Source: Lentisphaera profundi (lineage in GTDB: Bacteria; Verrucomicrobiota; Lentisphaeria; Lentisphaerales; Lentisphaeraceae). From it: a stretch of DNA of 64,000 nt. Below are positions 55,284 to 62,456 of the stretch, piece after piece (position 1 is the first letter of the stretch; each line of letters begins with the position of its first letter). The stretch lies in the NCBI RefSeq assembly GCF_028728065.1, contig NZ_CP117812.1, forward strand, positions 1,550,001-1,614,000, in the 5' to 3' direction. The notes beneath the pieces are model-generated. The model searched no databases and was not told where the DNA came from. It saw nothing but the letters and a program-made list of their open reading frames with translations. The translations under genes were made by a program, and so were the position numbers.

Positions 55284-56770
55284 TCTGGCGCAATCTCCTT
55301 ATATGCCTCTTCATTGGCATCTCTCTCCAAGCGCGCGAAGCCGCGGATAAACCGAATATTATTTTCGTCCTGCTCGATGACCTCGGTAAAGAATGGATCA
55401 ATTGCTACGGCGGCGAAGATATCGAAACCCCACGTATTGATCAGCTCGCTGCGCAGGGAACTAAATTTGATAACGCTTACTCAATGCCTCAGTGCACACC
55501 CAGTCGTGTCGCATTTATGACGGGTCAATACCCTTACCGCAGTGGCTGGGTCAATCATTGGGATGCTCCTCGTTGGGGTGCTGGTTACTATGATTGGAAT
55601 AATAACCCTTCCATTGCCCGTACCATGAAGTCGGCAGGCTATACCACTGCCGTCGCGGGAAAATGGCAACTCAATGATTTTCGCATCCATCCCGACGCCA
55701 TGGTCAAACATGGTTTTGATGATTACTGCATGTGGACGGGTTGTGAAGGCTCTACCGATAAAAAGCATGAGAAAATTAGTACTCAGCGCTACTGGAATCC
55801 CTATATTCACACGAAAGAAGGTAGCAAGACTTACGAAGGTCAATTTGGCCCAGATATATATAATCAATTCGTGCTCGATTTTATCACAGACAATAAAGAC
55901 AAGCCCTTTTTCGTCTATTATCCATTAGCTCTACCTCATGGACCACACGTCCACACTCCCCTAGAACCAAATGTTAGCGATAAACTCGACAAACACAAAG
56001 CCATGGTTCACTACATCGACCTTCTCACTGGTAAACTTATCGATCACCTCGATAAGCTAAACCTTCGTGAAAACACCATCATTGTCTGGACTTGTGATAA
56101 TGGTACTGGCGGCATGAGCAACATGATGGATGGTCGCTTAGTTAGAGGTGGAAAAACTAAAACCACTGAAAATGGCGTTAACACTCCCTTTATTGTCAGT
56201 TGGCTCGGTCAAGTTCCCGAAGGAAAAACGAGCAAGGCTCTCGTAGATTTCACCGATATGCATCAGACTTTTGCGGACTTCGCAGCTGTACAACTTGACT
56301 CTCAATACACTTATGATGGTCACTCAGCCAAAAATGCTTTTTTAGGAACAGGAAAAAGCTCACGGCAATGGGTAATGGCCATGGGTTCTCATGGTGCACG
56401 TATGACTGAAAACGGAGTCGAAAATGTTTATTACTTTCGTGATCGCGTCGTCCGTGATGAACGCTACAAACTTTTTATCGCTATTGATCGCAAACCAGAA
56501 AAACTCATTGATCTTGAAAAAGATCCCGCAGAACTCAATAACCTCATTGCCAACCCTGAGTATAAAGCTATCCTCGATCGCCTCAGCGCTGTGATTAAAA
56601 CTTTTCCAAAAACCGATGCGGATCCTAGTTACACAAAACTCGCAATAAACCCTTGGGATAAAAAAGCTGCTTTCCCATCAAAAATTCATAAGCAAGGTCA
56701 TCCCGATCAGCCTGAGCAATACAAAGTCAAAGTAAAGAAAAAAACTAAATCCAAAAAGGAGAAAAAATGA
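55280..56770 (+). CDS. exported sulfatase, second of operon
   Basis: 496 aa with a short signal peptide. The catalytic Cys72 is in Q-C-T-P-S-R; metal ligands D33-D34 and C-D-N-G-T-G-G. The usual G-K-W-H is G-K-W-Q here, so a His contact is lost or replaced. A Lys-rich tail (K-V-K-K-K-T-K-S-K-K-E-K-K) closes the protein and again contains AAGGAG for the following gene; the ATGA overlap is repeated. It belongs to another sulfatase subfamily than its neighbours, judging from low similarity outside the motifs. Confidence 0.94.
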   Translation: MIWRNLLICLFIGISLQAREAADKPNIIFVLLDDLGKEWINCYGGEDIETPRIDQLAAQGTKFDNAYSMPQCTPSRVAFMTGQYPYRSGWVNHWDAPRWGAGYYDWNNNPSIARTMKSAGYTTAVAGKWQLNDFRIHPDAMVKHGFDDYCMWTGCEGSTDKKHEKISTQRYWNPYIHTKEGSKTYEGQFGPDIYNQFVLDFITDNKDKPFFVYYPLALPHGPHVHTPLEPNVSDKLDKHKAMVHYIDLLTGKLIDHLDKLNLRENTIIVWTCDNGTGGMSNMMDGRLVRGGKTKTTENGVNTPFIVSWLGQVPEGKTSKALVDFTDMHQTFADFAAVQLDSQYTYDGHSAKNAFLGTGKSSRQWVMAMGSHGARMTENGVENVYYFRDRVVRDERYKLFIAIDRKPEKLIDLEKDPAELNNLIANPEYKAILDRLSAVIKTFPKTDADPSYTKLAINPWDKKAAFPSKIHKQGHPDQPEQYKVKVKKKTKSKKEKK

Positions 56771-58203
56771 ATAAATTCTTAGCACTAATCTGTAGCTCAC
56801 TGATGATGATCGGTATCGCTGCAGAGAATGAAAAACCTAACTTCCTCTTCATTTTTGCCGATGATATGAGCCTCGACACCATCGGTGCCATGGGTCGTTA
56901 TAATTGCCAAACTCCTAATCTCGATAAACTCATGGCTTCGGGTGCTAGCTTTAATCACACCTATAACATGGGTGCTTGGGGTGGAGCCGTCTGTGCCGCG
57001 AGTCGTGCCATGCTCAATTCTGGCCTCTTTGTTAACAAAGCTCAAAAAGGTATTAATCAAGTTCCCCACTGGTCAGAAATTATGAAAAAAAATGGTTATG
57101 CCACTTATATGACCGGTAAATGGCACGTCCCTGGAACTCCTCGTTTTGATGTTGTAAAAGATCCTCGCCCGGGCATGCCTAAGGGATCTGGCTACAATCG
57201 TCCCAAAGATATGGATGATTACCTCAACGGCTGGAAACCTTGGGACAAAACTCAAGGTGGTTTTTGGCAAGGTGGCATTCACTGGTCCGAAGTCGTGGCT
57301 AATAATGGTATCGAATTCATTGAACAAGCCACAAAAGAGGATAAGCCCTTTTTTATGTATATTGCCTTCAATGCGACTCATGACCCACGTCAAGTGGCAA
57401 AAGAGTATATCGACATGTATCCACTCGATTCAATCGAAGTACCGAAAAGCTTTTTAAGCAACTATCCCTATGACGAAGAAATGGGTTGTAACCCGGTTGG
57501 TTTACGCGACGAACGCCTTATGCCTTCTCCTCGTACTGAATTTGCCGTGAAAGTTCACCGCCAAGAATACTTTGCTATTGCCACTCACATGGACGAGCAA
57601 ATTGGTCGTATTTTTGATGCACTCGAAAAAAGTGGCAAAGCCGATAATACCTATATCATCTTCACTGCCGATCACGGACTCTCAGTCGGTCACCACGGTC
57701 TCGTTGGCAAGCAAAGTATGTATAATCATAGTATGAAAGTTCCTTTCTTCATCTCTGGCCCTAGTATTAAGCCTGAGCAACAATTCGACATGCCCATCTA
57801 TCTTCAAGATGCTATGGCAACTACCCTAGATCTTGCGAAAATCGCAAAACCCGAGTACGTCCAGTTTAACTCAGTGATGCCTCTTATCGAAGGGACTAAA
57901 AAAGTTCAGTACTCACCTATCTATGGTAAATACACCCATACTCAACGCATGATCCAAGACGGTGATTTTAAATTAATCGTCTATCCAGGCATCAAAGTGA
58001 GCCGCCTTTACAACATCAGTAAAGACGACCTAGAAATGAACGACCTCGCCAAAAACCCTGAGTACGCAGCTAAAATTGCAGAACTCACCACTAAACTAAA
58101 AAAGCTCATGAAAGATATGGATGACGACATGGATCTCGATAATCCAAAAAAGTCTCAATCATCTAAAAAGAAAAAATCTAAAAAGAAAAAGACCGATCAC
58201 TAA
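56767..58203 (+). CDS. exported sulfatase, third of operon
   Basis: 478 aa with a signal peptide. The nucleophile motif is V-C-A-A-S-R (Cys76), the C-x-A-x-R form still suited to formylglycine formation. A-D-D-M at 31-34, G-K-W-H-V-P and T-A-D-H-G-L complete the site; the final D-H-G replaces D-N-G as in many heparan-type sulfatases. It ends with a Lys-rich tail (K-K-K-K-S-K-K-K-K-T-D-H) although no gene follows, so the tail is not only a ribosome-site by-product. A terminator closes the operon. Confidence 0.94.
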   Translation: MNKFLALICSSLMMIGIAAENEKPNFLFIFADDMSLDTIGAMGRYNCQTPNLDKLMASGASFNHTYNMGAWGGAVCAASRAMLNSGLFVNKAQKGINQVPHWSEIMKKNGYATYMTGKWHVPGTPRFDVVKDPRPGMPKGSGYNRPKDMDDYLNGWKPWDKTQGGFWQGGIHWSEVVANNGIEFIEQATKEDKPFFMYIAFNATHDPRQVAKEYIDMYPLDSIEVPKSFLSNYPYDEEMGCNPVGLRDERLMPSPRTEFAVKVHRQEYFAIATHMDEQIGRIFDALEKSGKADNTYIIFTADHGLSVGHHGLVGKQSMYNHSMKVPFFISGPSIKPEQQFDMPIYLQDAMATTLDLAKIAKPEYVQFNSVMPLIEGTKKVQYSPIYGKYTHTQRMIQDGDFKLIVYPGIKVSRLYNISKDDLEMNDLAKNPEYAAKIAELTTKLKKLMKDMDDDMDLDNPKKSQSSKKKKSKKKKTDH

Positions 58204-58270
58204 ACCTCTAGCGATTTTAAAATAACCAGTGAGCTTTCATAGTTCACTGATTTAGTATCTAGAATCTTCT

Positions 58271-58299
58271 AAAGCCCCGATATCCATCGGGGCTTTTTT
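58271..58299 (+). terminator. rho-independent terminator of the sulfatase operon
   Basis: Stem AAAGCCCCGAT / ATCGGGGCTTT with loop ATCC, then TTTT. Confidence 0.92.
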
Positions 58300-58306
58300 A
58301 CTCTCT

Positions 58307-58416
58307 GGGTCCGCCAAGCACCTGCTTGGCATTCTTCCCGTCGCATAGTTCCCTACTCCTTCACCGCCACGATTATTTAATCGGTTTTTTTTATTCTTTG
58401 GGATCGCGGGCGGCCC
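58307..58416. repeat. 110-bp intergenic repeat, copy 1
   Basis: Starts GGGTCCGCCAAGC and ends GCGGGCGGCCC. Its near-identical partner is at 58840-58949. It contains CCAAGCACCTGCTTGG, a hairpin, and GATTATTTAATCGGTTTTTTTT, which could terminate transcription. It codes for nothing convincing. Confidence 0.85.
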
Positions 58417-58420
58417 ACCC

Positions 58421-58757
58421 ATTAACGGCCTCCCTAATGAGTGGGAACTTAAGGGTATTTATACCTGCGGTTAACTTTTTTAGTAGGGCCCCGAGGGCTC
58501 CTCGGCCACCGGAGGTATTTATACTGGGGCTCCGCCCCAAACCTCGCTTAAGCTTCTGTCGTACGGACCAATGATTTTTACCCGCCTGTGTGACAACACC
58601 CCTTAAGAATCCCTACACTCGGAGCTTCGCTCCAGCGCCTTACCGTCATACCTTCGGCATGAATATCATTTTTTAACAATACCCACCGGATAAATCCGCT
58701 GGCTACCATACTACATACCTTCGGCATATGCTTAAGTTCCCACCCATTAACGGACTC
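58421..58757. other. repeat-rich intergenic stretch without a gene
   Basis: GC-rich short palindromes such as GGGCCCCGAGGGCTC, GGGGCTCCGCCCC, CATACCTTCGGCATG and GGATAAATCCGC succeed each other, resembling degraded members of REP-like families. A diverged A-type motif (CCCGCCTGTGTGACAACACC) is near 58581. I see no reading frame with protein-like composition. Confidence 0.6.
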
Positions 58758-58820
58758 CCCACCATGTCATCTGCCGGTCGATGGCTGGCAAGCCTCGCAG
58801 CGATGGGGACAGCGTCCCTA
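58758..58820. repeat. 63-bp intergenic repeat, copy 1
   Basis: Runs from CCCACCATGTCATCTG to GGGGACAGCGTCCCTA. The second copy is at 58965-59027 and differs at one base. GGGGACAGCGTCCC is a small hairpin comparable to that in the B repeats near 43-44 kb. Confidence 0.85.
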
Positions 58821-58839
58821 CTCTACATACATGAAATCA

Positions 58840-58949
58840 GGGTCCGCCAAGCACCCGCTTGGCATTCTTCTCGTCCCATCGTGCCCTACTCCTTCACCTC
58901 CCAGATTATTTAATCGGTTTTTTTTATTCTCTGGGATCGCGGGCGGCCC
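58840..58949. repeat. 110-bp intergenic repeat, copy 2
   Basis: Second copy of the 58307-58416 unit, with the same length and a handful of substitutions. The order 63-bp unit, 110-bp unit, 63-bp unit shows composite duplication. Confidence 0.85.
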
Positions 58950-58964
58950 GCCCGCAACGGCCTT

Positions 58965-59027
58965 CCCACCATGTCATCTGCCGGTCGATGGCTGGCAAGC
59001 CTCGCAGGGATGGGGACAGCGTCCCTA
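58965..59027. repeat. 63-bp intergenic repeat, copy 2
   Basis: Second copy of the 58758-58820 unit. It lies 100 bases upstream of the tmRNA gene. Confidence 0.85.
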
Positions 59028-59127
59028 AACTACCGACTCATTAAAAATTTATAATTCACCATTTATAATTAATCCCTTTATCTACCTGTTGAATTCCCCC
59101 TCAAGTCACCTATAGTAATTATGTCTT

Positions 59128-59490
<363 letters not shown>

Positions 59491-59493
59491 TAC

Positions 59494-59540
59494 GAGCCAT
59501 AAGTTGTTAACCATTAACAACTTATGGCTCTTTTGTTTTT
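59494..59540 (+). terminator. rho-independent terminator of ssrA
   Basis: 17-bp perfect stem GAGCCATAAGTTGTTAA with its complement across CCA, followed by TTTTGTTTTT. Confidence 0.94.
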
Positions 59541-59955
59541 CGAGTATCACATCAGTTATCACATAGGACATCATACGATAAATTAAACTTACCCAGATCT
59601 CTGTAATATTGAATTTAGGTAGTGCCTCATCTCTTCTGTGAATTTGCCAAATCATTTTCAGTAATTAGCAATATTATTGCTAATTAAGTAAAAGAGTGGT
59701 GTTGACCCAAACAACACAAAAGGAGTTAAATACACCAGTCTACACAAGAGAACCATAGCGTATTATTAATAAATGGTGCAACTGAGAAGTGAGAAATGCA
59801 TCTATGAAGATCGAGAGAAATAACTCTCTGAATGCTGATCCTTAATAAACGAAGTGAGCGTCTTTTCTTAAGTCCTGTTCCTCATTCCCCTTCATTTTTT
59901 TGCTTTTGAGCATGCCTTGTTTTATATTCTCTGTACTTTGGAAAGGAGAAAAATC
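59541..59955. other. intergenic region between ssrA and the RAYT gene
   Basis: 415 bases. It has a perfect palindrome, AATTAGCAAT-ATT-ATTGCTAATT, at 59663-59685. A minus-strand frame (59458-59655) ending E-A-G-G-I-E-P-P-S is the well-known artefact of reading the tmRNA or tRNA T-arm backward. I found no repeat of the tmRNA 3' end that would mark an integrated element. Confidence 0.5.
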
Positions 59956-60921
59956 ATGGCTCATAATCGAGTTAAAGAAAGTTGTTCGGATCAAGCTGTT
60001 TATTATTTGGTGACAAATCGTATTGCTGGTGGTCGCATGTTATTCAGGGATCTGGAGAAGCAGAAACTCAAAGAGCTCTTAAACGATGGAGTGGCAAAGC
60101 TCAGTTATCAGCTAATTGATTATGTTTTTATGGATAATCATTTTCATTTGTTGATTAAGATTCCTCCTACTTTGCAGATGGATGACGTCGCGCTTTTACA
60201 GCGTTATCGAGTTCATAAGCAGAATGAAGAAATTAATTTTATAAGCAAAGAACAAAGGAATGATTTCAGGGAGAAAATCCATGATATTTCATTCATTATT
60301 GGTAATTTTGAACAGAGGTTTGTTCAGTGGTTTAATAAGGAGCACAGCTCCTGGGGTCGCTTATTCGGTCAAAGGTTTGACTCGGAAATGATTGAAGTTT
60401 CAGCTCAATCAGATTCTTTGCTTCGAGTAATGGCTTACATCAGTCTTAATCCAGTTCGTGCTGGAATTGTTTCTGATCCTAAAGACTTTCATTTCTGTGG
60501 ATATTCTGATCGTTTGGCAGGTGGCTCGGTAGGAAAATCAGATCATGAGTTCTTTGATGTGTTTTGTCGTGGAATTGAAGCTAATGACATCAGAGATAAG
60601 CAAAAGCATTTTAGAGAGGTTTTCAGAGCTTATATGCTCGGCTTACGTCGTTACAAGAATGCTGATTCTCAGACTCTGGCCGAATTCTTCAGGGAAGTGA
60701 ATTTATCTGAGGAATTAGCCTGGGATGATCTCTTTATTCACAAGTGCAGATTCTTTACAAAGTGCCTAGTCATTGGCTCAGAAGCTTTTGTTCGGGAGAA
60801 GTTGACTAAGTTCTCCGCTAAGATGAATTGGAAGAGAATTCACGAGCCCTACACTGAGGATGAATGGAATGATATTTATTCTCTCAAGCCTCGACGACGG
60901 CGGAGAGCCTCCGCTGGCTAG
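59956..60921 (+). CDS. Y1 transposase of the RAYT (REP-associated) type
   Basis: 321 aa from the ATG at 59956, with AGGAG seven bases upstream; the frame runs 13 codons further without support. The HUH motif is H-F-H-L-L near residue 59 (M-D-N-H-F-H-L-L-I-K), and the candidate catalytic Tyr is in Y-I-S-L-N-P-V-R-A-G near 158-167. It lacks the accessory features of IS200, and it carries a longer C-terminal part, as RAYTs do. RAYTs cut REP hairpins and are thought to spread them; REP-like families occur at 43-44 and 58-59 kb here. A stable C-terminus with R-R-R-R-R is notable. Confidence 0.86.
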   Translation: MAHNRVKESCSDQAVYYLVTNRIAGGRMLFRDLEKQKLKELLNDGVAKLSYQLIDYVFMDNHFHLLIKIPPTLQMDDVALLQRYRVHKQNEEINFISKEQRNDFREKIHDISFIIGNFEQRFVQWFNKEHSSWGRLFGQRFDSEMIEVSAQSDSLLRVMAYISLNPVRAGIVSDPKDFHFCGYSDRLAGGSVGKSDHEFFDVFCRGIEANDIRDKQKHFREVFRAYMLGLRRYKNADSQTLAEFFREVNLSEELAWDDLFIHKCRFFTKCLVIGSEAFVREKLTKFSAKMNWKRIHEPYTEDEWNDIYSLKPRRRRRASAG

Positions 60922-61298
60922 ATGGATGTAGATCCGCAAGTTTCACAAATACATAATTTGAACTCAAGATGATTTAAACCCGTCTTGAGTTCTTAGTTTT
61001 TATTTTAGCCGCTTTTGTACTCAATCGACTAAGAATTTGATTAGTTTTCTTGTTTCTCTAGCAGCTAAAAGAAAAAGTAGTTTTTTACATTCATTTTGAC
61101 CCTCTAAAAACTAAAAAAGAGACTCGATTTGAGACTCTTTTGAATCAGCTCTTCACAAAGGGCTGTCCCTTAATTTCCTTCAAAGATCTTGTTTATTCAC
61201 CAACGCTTTCGTGGTGAATATATTTTTATACTCAAACAGCTATCAAGTCGAGGTCTGAGATTAAGTGTATAGAACGCCACATTTACTGACATCAGACA
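60922..61298. other. intergenic region downstream of the RAYT gene
   Basis: 377 bases. GAACTCAAGA at 60960 pairs with TCTTGAGTTC near 60993, followed by TTAGTTTTTA, a probable terminator for the RAYT gene. TATTCACCA / TGGTGAATA at 61194-61220 forms a second hairpin. At 61262 TTAAGTGTATAGAACG matches a sequence at 62250. No gene seen. Confidence 0.55.
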
Positions 61299-62009
61299 TT
61301 ATTGAATCATACCAATATATCTAAGTAGATTATTCCCCAAAACACTAACGTTATTATAATAAGATTTGGGCTTACCAGTAACCTGATCGTACTCTGGCAT
61401 TCCTAACTTTCTATCAAATTTAATCTTTTCATCAATGAGTCTTAATCTTTTTAAATGATCTTTATAAGATTCTTGTAAAGCACCTTTTCGTCTAGTTTCC
61501 TCATCTGACCCTATTGATACTACTACAATTTTGAAGACATCAGCATGTTTCTCTCTAAATTCGCTATCTCCACCTCGTGTAGTATCATAAAAATAACGAA
61601 GCCATAAGACTTCCATATCATTCAATTCATTTAAGAGTTTTAATAAGTACTTCGTTTCTAAAAATTCTATCCGCTCTTCTGACAGTCCATTCTCAAGTAA
61701 TGTAGCGATATACTTTCTTCTATCTTGTGAGATACCTCGTGATGCCGAGATAAAGCACTCCTCTATCAAATCGACACATTCTTCATCTTTAATAAGTTCA
61801 TTAAGATATGACTGCTCGAAACGACTTAAACGTTCATCTAGTTCTTTGACGAACTTACCAATTCGGTCTATTCTTTGATTAGGAATAACCGCTCCTACAA
61901 CCTCGGATAAGAAGGGGCCAGCAAAAGGAACAATCCCAACAGTAGATTTTAGAACAGATGCCTTAAGATCTTGCTTATTAGCCTCTATATCTTTATTCTT
62001 TTTTCCCAT
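61299..62009 (-). CDS. unknown protein downstream of the Rhs locus
   Basis: 236 aa, basic N-terminus, no obvious signal peptide. Near residues 20-43 is a glycine-containing hydrophobic stretch (V-G-I-V-P-F-A-G-P-F-L-S-E-V-V-G-A-V-I), then a long helical region starting I-G-K-F-V-K-E-L-D-E-R-L. F-I-S-A-S-R-G and D-R-R-K-Y-I-A follow. I have seen similar unnamed proteins in variable islands but I cannot name a family or role. It shares a short downstream motif with the candidate immunity gene, which may mean that both are modules of the Rhs locus. Confidence 0.7.
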   Translation of the reverse strand: MGKKNKDIEANKQDLKASVLKSTVGIVPFAGPFLSEVVGAVIPNQRIDRIGKFVKELDERLSRFEQSYLNELIKDEECVDLIEECFISASRGISQDRRKYIATLLENGLSEERIEFLETKYLLKLLNELNDMEVLWLRYFYDTTRGGDSEFREKHADVFKIVVVSIGSDEETRRKGALQESYKDHLKRLRLIDEKIKFDRKLGMPEYDQVTGKPKSYYNNVSVLGNNLLRYIGMIQ

Positions 62010-62277
62010 ATTATATCAATATCCCATTCATTTCCATTTACTCACTCCCCCCTTACCAACTCGCCTACAATCCACACAAACAATACCAATTGTACTGACA
62101 TTAATAATGATTACCTGCCTATTTGTGTTCAAATTGGCAAACTATGAACATAACTTCCTCCCATTGAACTTCGCCTTGGTGAGTACGGAGCTACAAGGAA
62201 GGATCTGTTGGTAATAGGTGATTAATTCAAGTGATCTAGTCTGTGAGAGTTTAGGTGTATAGAACGTTGAGTTGAGG

Positions 62278-62448
62278 CTACGACTCCGTTGATTTAGCAT
62301 ATTTTTTACACTGTTCTAAAAGGTCATCAGGATCTATCCCTGTAAATTCGACAAATATACCTGACTTACTTGTTGCTGATGCATTAAAAACTCCCATAGA
62401 AGTCTCTTTTACTTTAAACTCCCAATTAGGAAAACCTTCAATTTTCAT
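62278..62448 (-). CDS. 56-aa protein, candidate immunity to the Rhs-TNT toxin
   Basis: I read this gene directly; it is too short for usual ORF lists. It starts at ATG 62448, eight bases after the Rhs stop, and GAGG is placed six bases before the ATG, overlapping that stop (TAGAGGTATATATG). The product begins M-K-I-E-G-F-P-N-W-E-F and ends L-E-Q-C-K-K-Y-A-K-S-T-E-S. It is acidic-rich near D-P-D-D and could form strands plus one C-terminal helix. Position directly after a polymorphic toxin is where immunity genes lie. Known TNT immunity proteins are much larger, so this would be a different family (inference). Confidence 0.62.
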   Translation of the reverse strand: MKIEGFPNWEFKVKETSMGVFNASATSKSGIFVEFTGIDPDDLLEQCKKYAKSTES

Positions 62449-62456
62449 ATATACCT

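Noticed and set aside
58326-59044. Several 60-80 aa plus-strand frames
   Set aside because: They lie in GC-rich repeats, overlap the repeat borders and have no ribosome sites.
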